From the NCBI RefSeq assembly GCF_018131075.1, contig NZ_JAFCLS010000001.1, forward strand, positions 1 to 64,000: a DNA stretch of 64,000 nucleotides, given 5' to 3'. The notes below the pieces were generated by a model. It was not told where the DNA came from, did no database searches, and worked only from the letters and a program-made list of their open reading frames with translations. Positions 40,305 through 49,435 of the stretch are shown here, piece after piece. Every line of letters begins with the position of its first letter. The stretch's first letter is position 1. The position numbers were made by a program, and so were the translations under genes. The DNA is from Bradyrhizobium sp. JYMT SZCCT0428 (GTDB taxonomy: Bacteria > Pseudomonadota > Alphaproteobacteria > Rhizobiales > Xanthobacteraceae).

Positions 40305-40773
40305 GACGCGGCCGCTGCCGCGCCGGCGGGGTCCACCGGAAGGCGGCGCCGAACCTGTTCCAGACGTTGATCGAGGCAATCGCCGAGGTGAGATAGGCCA
40401 GTTCCTTTTCCGAGAATTCGGCGCTCGCCTGCGCATAGACCTCGTCGCTGACGCCGCCGCTGAGTAGCGTCAACGCTTCCGTCCACGCCAAGGCCGCGCG
40501 TTCGCGGGCTGAGAATTGTGGCGCCTCGCGCCACACCACGACGAGGTTGAGCTTGTCGGCTGACATGCCGAGGCTCTCGCTTTGCAGGATGTGATACTGC
40601 ACGCAAAACGCGCAGCCGTTGATCTGCGAGGCGCGCAGCTTGATCAGTTCGAGCAACTGCTTGTCGATGCCCGCCGCGGCCGCGACCTTGCCGAGCGCCA
40701 GCACGACTTCGTAGGCCTCGGGCGCCAGCGCCATGAAATCCTTATATTCCTTGCGGGCATGTGACATGTTCAT
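40144..40773 (-). CDS. Carboxymuconolactone decarboxylase/AhpD-family protein, C-terminus read through
   Basis: The first 155 residues are a standard CMD/AhpD protein with the redox pair in NGCAFCVQYH (CxxC...H) near residue 53 and ERAALAWTEALT. Homologues end just after FRWTPP. Here the frame runs 50 residues further as Arg/Pro-rich sequence over the 3' end of the M23 gene. Removing one C near 40322 would give PAAAAAS and a stop at 40301, so a frameshift or sequencing error is likely. Confidence 0.8.
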   Translation of the reverse strand: MNMSHARKEYKDFMALAPEAYEVVLALGKVAAAAGIDKQLLELIKLRASQINGCAFCVQYHILQSESLGMSADKLNLVVVWREAPQFSARERAALAWTEALTLLSGGVSDEVYAQASAEFSEKELAYLTSAIASINVWNRFGAAFRWTPPARQRPRPSCRPRHLPAGRAGSRLAAGRGRPRPARQGRCRARVRGRAAGVHRPRSTWCRD

Positions 40774-40784
40774 TGCCTTCTGTT

Positions 40785-40818
40785 ATCAGTGTACTGATTT
40801 ATTATAAGAGCCCTTATA
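40785..40818. promoter_or_regulatory. Probable MarR operator region
   Basis: Between the divergent CMD and MarR genes lie two inverted repeats: ATCAGT-GT-ACTGAT (40785-40798) and TATAAG-AGCC-CTTATA (40803-40818). The 44-base gap must hold both promoters, so these are good candidates for the regulator's own binding sites. Confidence 0.6.
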
Positions 40819-41447
40819 TGGCGCGCAAGATCAGAGCTTCGGTAAAATCCAAACCGCGCGGGCCGCAAAAAACGGCGTCGAAAAAATCCAAAAAATCCGT
40901 CGCGGCAGAAAAGCCTGTGCGCCGGAAACCCTCTCGCAAAAACTCTCACCAGCGCCGGAAAAAATCCGGCGCCGATCCTGTGCTCGCGATGATCCGCCCG
41001 CCGCCGCCGGGCGAAGGCAAGCGCGGTGAGCAAGGCCACCTCGCCTATTTGCTGCGGCAGGCCCAGGCCGCGACCCGGCTGACGCTGGAGCGGGCGCTCG
41101 GCGAACTCGGCGTCACCACGCCGCAATTCGTGGTGCTGACGATGCTGCGGGCCTATCCGGGCTTGTCGGGCGCCGATCTCGCGCGGGTCGCATTGCTGAC
41201 CCCGCAAACCGTCGGCGTTATCATCCGCAATCTGGAACGCGACGGCGCGATCCGGAAGACCCCGCACCCCATTCACGGCCGGGTGCTGCAGTGGACGCAG
41301 ACCCGGCGCGGCACTGTCCTGCTCGACAAATGCCGCCGTCACGTCCAGGCGGTGGAGCGGCGGCTGGCGGCCGGACTCTCGGCCTCCGCACAGGCGACGG
41401 TCCGGCGCTGGCTCGCAGGGATCGCCGCTGACTTTCAGCAGGCCTAG
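40818..41447 (+). CDS. MarR-family transcriptional regulator
   Basis: The 209-residue protein has a 70-residue Lys/Arg-rich N-terminal extension and then a MarR winged helix (LGVTTPQFVVLTMLRAYPGL, ADLARVALLTPQTVGVIIRN, wing IHGRVLQWTQTRRG). The extension is unusual for MarR and may add DNA contact. It is divergent from the CMD/AhpD gene, its probable target. Confidence 0.85.
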   Translation: MARKIRASVKSKPRGPQKTASKKSKKSVAAEKPVRRKPSRKNSHQRRKKSGADPVLAMIRPPPPGEGKRGEQGHLAYLLRQAQAATRLTLERALGELGVTTPQFVVLTMLRAYPGLSGADLARVALLTPQTVGVIIRNLERDGAIRKTPHPIHGRVLQWTQTRRGTVLLDKCRRHVQAVERRLAAGLSASAQATVRRWLAGIAADFQQA

Positions 41448-41546
41448 GCCAGCTATGCGACCTTCTGGAGTTCCGCGTCCGCTCTGCGACGACGGCGCCA
41501 TGCAAATGCGCTTTGGTGAGCGCACCCTGCCCCGTACAATGCCGCC

Positions 41547-42785
41547 ATGGAACCGTTCGATTCTCTGAGACCGCCGACCCGCCGCGCCCTGCTGCAGGCC
41601 GGTATCGGCGCCGCAGCCGGCGTGCTCGTCAGTCCCGTTGCCGCGTTGGCCGCGGCGCCGCCCGGCTTCGATCAGTGGCGCGATACCTTCCGCGCTCGCG
41701 CGCTGGCAAAAGGTATATCGGACGCGACCTGGAGCCGCGTGATGGGCCGGATCGAGCCCGACATGTCCGTGTTCCGACAGATGCAGAAGCAGCCGGAATT
41801 CCACGAACAGATCTGGCAATACGTCAATCGCCGTGCCTCGGACTGGCGCATCACGTCGGGCAAGGAGGCGCTGCGGAAGAACGAGGCGCTGTTCACGCGG
41901 ATCGAGCAGGACTTCGGCGTCGAGCGCGGCACGTTGCTGGCGCTGTGGGGCGTTGAATCCGCCTATGGCGATCCCCTGGTGCAGCAGAACCATATGCGCC
42001 CGATCTTTCCCTCGCTCGCCGCGCTGGCCTGGAACGAGCCGCGCCGCCGCGCCTATTGGGAAACCGAACTGATCAACGCGCTGAAGATCGTCGACCGCGG
42101 CTGGGGCACGCCGGAGGAAATGCGGGGATCCTGGGCCGGTGCGATGGGGCATACCCAGTGGATGCCGGAAGTCTGGCTCAATGTCGGCATGGACTACGAC
42201 AAGGACGGCCGCGTCTCGCCGTTCGGCAGGCCGGACGATGCGCTGGGCTCGAGCGCGCGCTATCTGGTCAATCGCGGCAAGTATCACCGGGGCGAACACT
42301 GGGGTTACGAAGTCCGCGCCGGCGGCGCGTCCGGCAGCGGCAACCGGACCTATGCGGCGTGGACCAGCGCCGGCGTCACCCGCGCCGACGGCAAGCCGTT
42401 CCCGCAACCGAATGCGAGCGCGCAATTGTGGGTGCCGGTCGCCGGCGGACCGGCGTTCCTGCTGGGGCCGAATTTCTATGCAGTGCGCAGCTATAATCCG
42501 TCGATGAATTACGCGCTTGCGATCTGCCATCTCGGCGACCGCATTCTCGGCGCGCCGCCGTTCATTCATCCCTTCCCGGGCTCCGAACGCGCGCTGACGC
42601 TGGCCGAGGTGCAGGAGATGCAGACGCGGCTGACAAAAGCCGGCTTCGACACCGGCGGCACCGACGGCCGCGTCGGCAATGACACCATGAAGGCAGTTCG
42701 GGATTACCAGACCAAGATGGGCCTGTTGCCCGCCGATGGCTATGGCGGGCTCAAGGTGTTGGCGCGGCTGCGGCAAGGCGGTTAG
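41547..42785 (+). CDS. Lytic murein transglycosylase, MltB type, with peptidoglycan-binding domain
   Basis: The 412-residue periplasmic enzyme cuts glycan strands. A Tat-like leader (TRRALLQAGIGAAAGVLVSP) precedes the SLT_2/MltB domain with LLALWGVESAYGDPL (catalytic Glu near 137), WAGAMGHTQWMPEVWLNVG and the DALGSSARYL stretch. A C-terminal PG_binding_1 domain (TLAEVQEMQTRLTKAGFDTG, VRDYQTKMGLLPADGY) follows. The GGxxM-type layout is complete, so it should be active. Confidence 0.88.
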   Translation: MEPFDSLRPPTRRALLQAGIGAAAGVLVSPVAALAAAPPGFDQWRDTFRARALAKGISDATWSRVMGRIEPDMSVFRQMQKQPEFHEQIWQYVNRRASDWRITSGKEALRKNEALFTRIEQDFGVERGTLLALWGVESAYGDPLVQQNHMRPIFPSLAALAWNEPRRRAYWETELINALKIVDRGWGTPEEMRGSWAGAMGHTQWMPEVWLNVGMDYDKDGRVSPFGRPDDALGSSARYLVNRGKYHRGEHWGYEVRAGGASGSGNRTYAAWTSAGVTRADGKPFPQPNASAQLWVPVAGGPAFLLGPNFYAVRSYNPSMNYALAICHLGDRILGAPPFIHPFPGSERALTLAEVQEMQTRLTKAGFDTGGTDGRVGNDTMKAVRDYQTKMGLLPADGYGGLKVLARLRQGG

Positions 42786-43600
42786 CCGGCCGGTGCCGGC
42801 CGCACCACCCCGCCTGCGTTCATGCCGCCGTCGATCACGAGCTCCGTCCCGGTCACGTAGCTCGACGCATCGGAGGCGAGATACAAAACGCCTTTCGCGA
42901 TGTCCATGGCATGACCGGCGCGGGCCAGCGGCGTTGCGAATTTCGCGCGCTCCTCGGGATCGATCGGCGCGTTCTGCCCTTGGCCTGGCGCTCCCGTCGG
43001 GATCTTGCCCCAGATCGGCGTGTCGATGATCCCTGGATGCACCGAGTTGACGCGGATGCCGTCGCCGAATGTGGCGCATTCCATCGCGATTGCTTTCGCA
43101 AACAACCGGACGCCACCTTTAGTGGCGCAATAGCCGGACAGATTGGCTGAGCCGCGCAGGCCCGCCAGCGAAGACATCATGATGACCGAGCCGCCGCCGG
43201 TCTTGCGCATCGCCGGCAGGCAATGCTTCACCGACAGGAACACGCCGTCGAGATTAATCGCGGTCTGCCGCCGCCAGTCCTCGAGCGACATCTCGGTGAT
43301 CGACGGCACCCCAATGCCGATGCCGGCGTTGGACACCAGCACGTCGAGCCGGCCATAGCGCTTCATCACCTCGGCTACGACTTCGATCCAGCGCGCTTCG
43401 CTGGTGACGTCCTGATGCAGGAAGACAGCCTCGTTGCCGGCCTTCTTGATCCCGGCGACAACCTCCGGGCCCCTGAGCTCATCGACATCGGTGACCACGA
43501 CCGACGCGCCTTCGCGCGCCAGCAATTCGGCGCACGCCGCACCGATGCCGGATGCGCCGCCGGTCACGAGCGCGACTTTTCCCTGAACCTGTCCTGCCAT
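42782..43600 (-). CDS. SDR-family oxidoreductase
   Basis: The 272-residue classical short-chain dehydrogenase has NAD-binding TGGASGIG near residue 14, NAGIG near 90, the catalytic Ser in MMSSLAG and the YxxxK in GYCATKGG near 158, and the PG motif VHPGIIDTPIW. Asp at the end of beta-2 (VVVTDVD) suggests NAD(H). The substrate is unknown. It converges with the transglycosylase gene, overlapping by four bases. Confidence 0.88.
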   Translation of the reverse strand: MAGQVQGKVALVTGGASGIGAACAELLAREGASVVVTDVDELRGPEVVAGIKKAGNEAVFLHQDVTSEARWIEVVAEVMKRYGRLDVLVSNAGIGIGVPSITEMSLEDWRRQTAINLDGVFLSVKHCLPAMRKTGGGSVIMMSSLAGLRGSANLSGYCATKGGVRLFAKAIAMECATFGDGIRVNSVHPGIIDTPIWGKIPTGAPGQGQNAPIDPEERAKFATPLARAGHAMDIAKGVLYLASDASSYVTGTELVIDGGMNAGGVVRPAPAG

Positions 43601-43648
43601 TTTCTGCTCCCGTTTTTGGTTGTTGGTTTTGTCGTCTGGTGGATAAAC

Positions 43649-45490
43649 TTACCTGATCACGGCCGGTCCCTGATCCGGCACAGCAACATCGATCACGCGC
43701 AATTGCACGCGCTCGGTGCCTTGATAGCGATCGACCGCGAGCGATCCTGCGACATGCAGCGGCTGGCCGCGATTTTGCGTCAGTGCGTGGCCGAGCTTTT
43801 GCCCGACGGACCGGAACGCAATGCCGTTGACGATGACGCCGTCGCCGGACTTGAAACGCACGCGCAGATGCGCCTGTCCCACTTCGTCGGCATACACCAG
43901 CTGATGCGCCGGCAGCGCGATCACAGGCTCCGGATTGCCGGCGCCGAACGGCCCGGCGCGGTTCAGGATGCCTGCGAATTCCGGTGTCACGCTGCGGCCG
44001 CTGACCGCGCCGTCGATGAACAGCTCGTTTTCGTGACGGGAGCTGGCGACGTCCTCGGCGAGCGCGCTTTCCATAAACGCGCGAAACTCCGCGAGCTTTT
44101 CCTTGCGCAGCGTCACACCCGCAGCCATGGCGTGGCCGCCGCCTTTCATCAGCAGTTTTTCCTTCACGGCCTGCCGCACCGCCTTGCCGAGGTCGACGCC
44201 CGAAATCGAGCGGCCCGAACCGGTGCCGATGCCGCCCGGCTCCAATGCGATCGCAAACGCCGGCCGCGCGAATTTTTCCTTGAGCCGCGAGGCGACGAGG
44301 CCGACGACGCCGGGATGCCAGCCTTCGGAGGCCGTGACGATGACGGACCCCTTGTCCTCGAGCCCGAGCGAAGCCAGCGCCTCGGCTTCGGCCTGCGCTT
44401 CCGCCGCCTGCTCGATGATGCGGCGCTCGGAGTTCAGCCGATCGAGCTCGGCGGCGATCCGCGCGGCCTCGGAGATATCGCCTTCCAGCAACAGCCGTAC
44501 GCCCAGATCAGCCCGGCCGATGCGGCCGCCGGCATTGATGCGCGGCCCCAGCATGAAGCCGAGATGCCAGGCCTCGGGCGGCCCATTGAGCCGCGACACA
44601 TCCATCAGCGCGGTATGCCCGACATGGTCGCGGCGGCGCATCGCGATCAGGCCCTTGGCGACGAACGCACGGTTGAGCCCGGTCAGCGGCGCGACATCGG
44701 CCACCGTGCCGAGCGCCACGTGATGCAGCATTCCCAGCAGATCCGGCTCCGGCCGTTCGCTGTTCCAGAAGCCGCGGCCGCGCAATTCCCTGTTAACGGC
44801 GACCAGCGTCACCAGCACAAGCCCGACGGCGGCGAGATAACCGAGGCCCGAAAGATCATCGGCGCGGTTCGGATTCACCAGCGCGTCGACCTCGGGCAAT
44901 TCGTCGCCGGTCTGGTGATGATCGATGACGACGACGGACATGCCGAGCTTTCGCGCTTCCGCCAGCGGCTCGATGCTGGTGGTGCCGCAATCGACCGTCA
45001 CCAGCAGCGTCGCGCCGCGACCTGCAAGGGCGCGCACGGCCTCCACATTGGGCCCGTAGCCCTCGAAGATGCGGTCGGGAATATGGATCAAGGGATCGAG
45101 CCCGCAATGGCGCAAATGCCAGGTCAGCAGCGCCGCGGAGGTCGCGCCGTCGACGTCGTAATCGCCGAAGATCGCGACCTTCTCGCCACGCGTTGCCGCG
45201 TCCGCGATGCGCTTGGCCGCCGTTTCCATCTGCGTCACGGTGTGGGGATCCGGCATCAATTTGCGGATGGTGGGGTCGAGGAAATCCTCGACGGCGTCAA
45301 TCTCGACATCGCGGCCCGCGATCACCCGCGCCAGCATTTCCGGCAGCTGGTAGCGCTGCACGATCGCCAGCGCCTTCGCCGCGCCCCTGGCATCGAGCCG
45401 GTCGCGCCATAATTTGCCGGTCGCCGATTGCGACACGCCGAGGAACGCGGGCGGCAATTCAATGGGCAAAACCGTTGCGGGAGGCGTCAT
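43649..45490 (-). CDS. recJ: Single-stranded-DNA-specific exonuclease RecJ
   Basis: This 5'-3' exonuclease of recombination and mismatch repair is 613 residues long. The DHH motifs are visible: VAIFGDYDVDGATSAAL near residue 105, TVDCGTTS near 165 and VVIDHHQTGDELP near 190, then the DHHA1 domain with GGGHAMAAGVTL near 445 and the OB domain at the C-terminus. Length and motifs are complete. Confidence 0.95.
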   Translation of the reverse strand: MTPPATVLPIELPPAFLGVSQSATGKLWRDRLDARGAAKALAIVQRYQLPEMLARVIAGRDVEIDAVEDFLDPTIRKLMPDPHTVTQMETAAKRIADAATRGEKVAIFGDYDVDGATSAALLTWHLRHCGLDPLIHIPDRIFEGYGPNVEAVRALAGRGATLLVTVDCGTTSIEPLAEARKLGMSVVVIDHHQTGDELPEVDALVNPNRADDLSGLGYLAAVGLVLVTLVAVNRELRGRGFWNSERPEPDLLGMLHHVALGTVADVAPLTGLNRAFVAKGLIAMRRRDHVGHTALMDVSRLNGPPEAWHLGFMLGPRINAGGRIGRADLGVRLLLEGDISEAARIAAELDRLNSERRIIEQAAEAQAEAEALASLGLEDKGSVIVTASEGWHPGVVGLVASRLKEKFARPAFAIALEPGGIGTGSGRSISGVDLGKAVRQAVKEKLLMKGGGHAMAAGVTLRKEKLAEFRAFMESALAEDVASSRHENELFIDGAVSGRSVTPEFAGILNRAGPFGAGNPEPVIALPAHQLVYADEVGQAHLRVRFKSGDGVIVNGIAFRSVGQKLGHALTQNRGQPLHVAGSLAVDRYQGTERVQLRVIDVAVPDQGPAVIR

Positions 45491-45631
45491 GGGACTTTCG
45501 GTCTAGCGGGCCTGGGGTCAGCCCGCCATATCTGCGCAGTTCCGGATTCAATGTCAAAGCAAACAGACGTGCGTCAACGGCTCGCGGCGCAATGCGCCCG
45601 AGGTTTGCAGGAAGTTTTGCCCTCTCAATTC

Positions 45632-45805
45632 AGAGGGCGCAGGGAATGCCGGATGCGCGCTGCACCCGCGGTCTCATGTGCGATTGTGCATAAGAATGCT
45701 GCACATGAGCATACAGGGCAGCGGAGAACATCCGACATTCCCTGCGCAATGGCTTTACGGCTTATGACGCGCTCTCCCCGGTGAGACGGCCTCTATTGCC
45801 ACCGT
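45632..45805 (-). repeat. Dispersed intergenic repeat, inverted partner of 1-174
   Basis: Reverse-complement match of the window start, differing by a handful of bases. It lies in the long gap after recJ. The gap from 45806 to 46296 holds no gene: it contains further Bradyrhizobium-type repeat sequence and AT-rich stretches but nothing I can call. Confidence 0.8.
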
Positions 45806-46296
45806 CGTCCCTCGGAAGCGTTAGCTCCCGAAAGACTTGACGCCGTTACGGGCGCCAGGACCACACGCTTTCGCCGTACGCTTCAGCCGCGACCGTCAAT
45901 CGCAACGTCAGCGTCCACCGCATCCCCGTCCCTCGTTGTGACGATGGCCAACGCCCCTCTGAGGGGGACGGGATGGCTATTGATGTGCCGGTGATTTGGG
46001 GTGGAAGGAAAGAAGAATATTTTTGATTTTCGGAAATATAGGACTTGACAGATTTCCGACTATCAGAAGTGATTTGCCCGTCGGGTTACTTTGTCGCAGT
46101 CACCCGTCATTGCGAGCAATGATGGGGGGAGGACGACATCCGAATTAGACCGTTAGATGCGCCTGCATGGGAACCACTCCGGTTGCATCTGGTTATTGTT
46201 TGCGAAATCACGACAGCCCTTGTCGTTGTCGCATCGTCGTCTTCGGCCGGGGCGAAGGGATGCATCAAGGGGCGCAATCGGCCGGGAGGCTCCAAC

Positions 46297-46509
46297 ATGA
46301 AAAATCATGTTTACAAAATCCTTGAAATCGTAGGCTCTTCCCAAACCAGCATTGAGGATGCAATCAGCACGGCAGTCGAACTGGCCGGCAAGACAGTCAG
46401 GAACATGGATTGGTTTGAAGTCATCGAAACCCGAGGGCACATCAAGGACGGCAAGATTGCTCACTATCAGGTGGCCCTCAAGATCGGCTTTACGCTGGAA
46501 GCGCAATAG
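46297..46509 (+). CDS. Dodecin, flavin-storage protein
   Basis: The 70-residue protein forms a dodecameric flavin-binding shell in its family. The pattern VYKILEIVGSSQTSIEDAIS, TVRNMDWFEVIETRGHI and HYQVALKIGFTLE is diagnostic, with the flavin-stacking Trp in MDWFEV. CCGGGAGGC precedes ATG 46297. Confidence 0.92.
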   Translation: MKNHVYKILEIVGSSQTSIEDAISTAVELAGKTVRNMDWFEVIETRGHIKDGKIAHYQVALKIGFTLEAQ

Positions 46510-46617
46510 GCAGCTGTAGGGCCGTAGGATGGGACGCAGCGCGCAGGATCGGTTTCGTTTGCGGCAGATGGACATGGCCGTTATAGAAAAGCAGAGGTAA
46601 CCGGACCACTTTCTCGA

Positions 46618-47229
46618 ATGAACGTTCGCCCGTTTCAACCGCGCGACATCGATGCGCTCTATGCGATTTCGCTGGCGACGGGTTTAGCGGGCGGCGATGC
46701 ATCCTTGCTCTACCGTGACCGGAAGCTGATGGGTCTCATCTATTCAGCACCCTATGCGAACCTGCAACCGGAGCTTTGCCTCGTCGCAGAGGATGAGGCA
46801 GGTGTGGCAGGTTTCGTCGTCGGCACGTCAGATACTTCCAGCTGGGAGAGACGGCTTGAACGGGAGTGGTGGCCGCAGCTGCGCCGGCAGTATCCCGCGC
46901 CCGATCAGGCGCACATGACCGAATGGTCCCACGATCAACGTCGTGTCTTCATGATCCATCATCCGAAGCCGATACCCGCTGCCGTCGTCCAATCCTATCC
47001 TTCGCATCTTCATATGAACCTGTTGCCGCGCCTTCAGGGACACGGGACCGGCTCTCGCATGTTTGAGGCCTGGCTCGCCATGGCGACCGCGCGAGGGATC
47101 GGCCGCCTGCATGTTGGCGTGAACCGGCAAAACGTGCGCGCCCTCGGCTTCTGGCATCGCCTTGGCTTTGTCGAACTTGATATCCCCGAGGACCGTGCCG
47201 GGCGCACGGTCTGGATGGGACAGGCGTAA
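46618..47229 (+). CDS. GNAT-family N-acetyltransferase
   Basis: The 203-residue protein has a GNAT fold: VRPFQPRDIDALYAISLATG at the start, the coenzyme A loop in LPRLQGHGTGSRMFEAWL (QxxGxG/A) and GVNRQNVRALGFWHRLGFVE near the end. The acceptor substrate is unknown. It lies 23 bases before the carbamoyltransferase-like gene and may form an operon with it. Confidence 0.85.
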   Translation: MNVRPFQPRDIDALYAISLATGLAGGDASLLYRDRKLMGLIYSAPYANLQPELCLVAEDEAGVAGFVVGTSDTSSWERRLEREWWPQLRRQYPAPDQAHMTEWSHDQRRVFMIHHPKPIPAAVVQSYPSHLHMNLLPRLQGHGTGSRMFEAWLAMATARGIGRLHVGVNRQNVRALGFWHRLGFVELDIPEDRAGRTVWMGQA

Positions 47230-47252
47230 TTGAAATCCAAAAGCAGCGAACT

Positions 47253-48128
47253 ATGAGCGAGAAAATCCGGGACCTTCTGGCAATCAGCGATCTCTGTGCC
47301 TCCGACGCGATGGCGATCATCCAGCGCGCCCAGGACATGGCGGCGTTTTGGCGCGAGCGGCGGATGGTTCAAAGCCTGGCCGGCCGTCGGATAGTGCTCG
47401 TGGTAAACGACTCTGGCTGGAGGAACACGACGGCCTTCGACCTCGGCATTCAGGCCATGGGCGGCATTTGCATCCATGCGCCATTGCGGTGGGATACGCG
47501 GGAGGATTTGCCGGATCTCGCCGCCTATCTCGACAATTGGTTCGACGGAATTGTAACCCGTGCGCCGGATCTGGCCGTCATGCGAAGTCTTGCACATTCG
47601 GCGCGCGCGCCTGTCATCAATGCCCGGACCCGGCAAAACCATCCCTGCGAAACGCTCGGCGATCTGGCCTTTCAGCTCCACCGGCACGGCCGTATCGAGG
47701 GGATCAAGGTCGGGGTTGTTGCTCCAAAATCCAATATTCTGGGATCGTGGATCGAGGCCGCGGCGGTGCTGCCGATCAACGTCGTCCAGGTCCATCCCGA
47801 CAAGTGGCTCGACCGGGACGCTGCGGCTTCCACGCCGCGCTTTCGTGCCAGCGCCGATATGTACGAACTCGCTGATGCCGACCTTGTCGTCACCGATTGC
47901 TGGGCGGCCGATGCTGAACCCGAGGCGTTGCTTGATTATCAGGTCACGTCCACCGTGCTGGACAGGCTGCATCCGGAGGCCGACTTCGTGCCCTGCCCTC
48001 CGGTATCCCGTGGCAAGGAGGTATCTGCCGACGCGATGACGCATCGGGCATGTCGCGTTATCGAAGCAAAAGCATTCCTGCTCCACGCCCAAAATGCAGT
48101 TCTGGAGTGGGCATTCGACGTCTCCTGA
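47253..48128 (+). CDS. Ornithine carbamoyltransferase-like protein with altered phosphate-binding motif
   Basis: The 291-residue protein has the two-domain layout of aspartate/ornithine carbamoyltransferases: LLAISDLCASDAMAIIQRAQ at the start, ARTRQNHPCETLGDLAFQLH (HPCQ motif with Glu for Gln) and a C-terminal domain with ADLVVTDCWA. The carbamoyl-phosphate motif STRTR is replaced by SGWRNTT, so ordinary transferase activity is doubtful. It could use another substrate or have lost catalysis. Confidence 0.75.
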   Translation: MSEKIRDLLAISDLCASDAMAIIQRAQDMAAFWRERRMVQSLAGRRIVLVVNDSGWRNTTAFDLGIQAMGGICIHAPLRWDTREDLPDLAAYLDNWFDGIVTRAPDLAVMRSLAHSARAPVINARTRQNHPCETLGDLAFQLHRHGRIEGIKVGVVAPKSNILGSWIEAAAVLPINVVQVHPDKWLDRDAAASTPRFRASADMYELADADLVVTDCWAADAEPEALLDYQVTSTVLDRLHPEADFVPCPPVSRGKEVSADAMTHRACRVIEAKAFLLHAQNAVLEWAFDVS

Positions 48129-48143
48129 CGTCAGCACAGATTT

Positions 48144-48248
48144 CTAGAGCCTTTTCCGTTCCGATGGAAATCGGAACGCGGCTCTAGATTCTTGTTTTGA
48201 CGCGTTTTCTTTACGCGAACCGGTGTCCACTTCGCTGGAAAACGCTCT
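48144..48248 (-). repeat. Dispersed repeat, inverted partner of 4326-4429
   Basis: It matches the reverse complement of 4326-4429 with minor changes and contains the same internal hairpin. It lies between two convergent genes and may end both transcripts. Confidence 0.75.
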
Positions 48249-49353
48249 ACTGCCGCGCAGCAGCAGCACAATCAATCTTTTTCGCCGCCATTCGATCGGC
48301 TCCGAACCGCGCCGTCCATTGCGCCACGGACAGCAACAAGGTGTCAAATACTTCGTGAGCCTGATCGAGCTCGCGTTGCGTCGGCGGCGCGCAACCGGGC
48401 CGGTTGCGGATGATCATCGTCATTGTCGACCAGCTTAACCTGCTGGCTCTGCACGCCACGATCAGTCCATACAACCGCTCCGGTTCGATCAACGGCTCAA
48501 TCGCCTCGATCTTCACTTCAGACAACAACGAGAGCGCTGCCACCACATGGACGTATTCGCTCCGAACCGCAAACCGGTTCACCGTTGAATCGTTGAGCTT
48601 GCCGGAGCGATTGAGCGCCAGGACCTCGGCCTGCGCCTGGGTGTAGTCAATCTTCTTTCGCGGAGCGGCGCTGATCGGTTTGGCGTTCGTCCCACGCGCC
48701 TGCACAACCGGCCGTGGTGCCGTCAAAAATCGAGCCCGCACGATGTCGGTCGCCTTCGTCAGCAGCTCGCGCAGCAAATTCGCAGGAATGTCCAGGCGGA
48801 GGCCGAGCTTTTCGGCGAGGCTTTCGTCACGCTCGGCCCTTCCGACAAGCGTCGCGTAGCCGCATTCGGAGAACCGTGCTCCCGCATTTCGGGCGAGTGC
48901 GTTGGAGACGTTGACGTCGCCAAGCCTCATCAACGCATCGGTCAGCGTTTCGCTGAGCGTATTTCTGCCGGAGATCGCCAACAAATGCTGCTGACTGCGG
49001 GTCTTGACGATTTCAACAAGGTCCGCTTCCGACAGACGATTGGAATTTCGCAGAACGGGCGCGGCCACCAAGGGGTCATCGTGAAACGCGAGCTTGCGGA
49101 TGGTCTCGCATGGCGCGAGATCCGTCGTGGACAGGGCCTCGCTCAGATGGACGAGCGTTGCTGGCTCGATCCGCCCGATCAGGGGGACAAGGACGCCATC
49201 GAACGCAGCTATCTGGGATTCACGGAGGCGATCGACATTGGACAAGAACAGGGCCGCCACCTGCTTCAGAATTCGGGCATCCCGCTGCGCCGACTCATCC
49301 TTGGCGGCGCCGGTCCGTTCCGCGATTGAATCCTGAGATGCTGCGGCAACCAT
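48247..49353 (-). CDS. DUF2336 domain protein
   Basis: The 368-residue helical-repeat protein has DUF2336 features: RDARILKQVAALFLSNVDRL, LSEALSTTDLAPCETIRKLA, PVLRNSNRLSEADLVEIVKT. The family is common in Rhizobiales, without known function; several members sit near signalling genes. Here an HD-GYP gene lies just upstream on the same strand. Confidence 0.82.
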   Translation of the reverse strand: MVAAASQDSIAERTGAAKDESAQRDARILKQVAALFLSNVDRLRESQIAAFDGVLVPLIGRIEPATLVHLSEALSTTDLAPCETIRKLAFHDDPLVAAPVLRNSNRLSEADLVEIVKTRSQQHLLAISGRNTLSETLTDALMRLGDVNVSNALARNAGARFSECGYATLVGRAERDESLAEKLGLRLDIPANLLRELLTKATDIVRARFLTAPRPVVQARGTNAKPISAAPRKKIDYTQAQAEVLALNRSGKLNDSTVNRFAVRSEYVHVVAALSLLSEVKIEAIEPLIEPERLYGLIVACRASRLSWSTMTMIIRNRPGCAPPTQRELDQAHEVFDTLLLSVAQWTARFGADRMAAKKIDCAAAARQ

Positions 49354-49435
49354 GGCTAGTCTAGCTCCATCTAAATCGTCCGGGCTGAAAATTGCCTTGC
49401 AGAAAACGTCGCGAACCTCATTCCGCAGTTTTGGG

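Noticed and set aside
40770..43079. Minus-strand frame of 769 residues
   Set aside because: It covers the MarR and transglycosylase genes in antisense and is Arg/His/Pro-rich, typical of a high-GC shadow frame.
43223..45412. Plus-strand frame of 729 residues
   Set aside because: It is antisense to recJ and the SDR gene; composition is that of a shadow frame.
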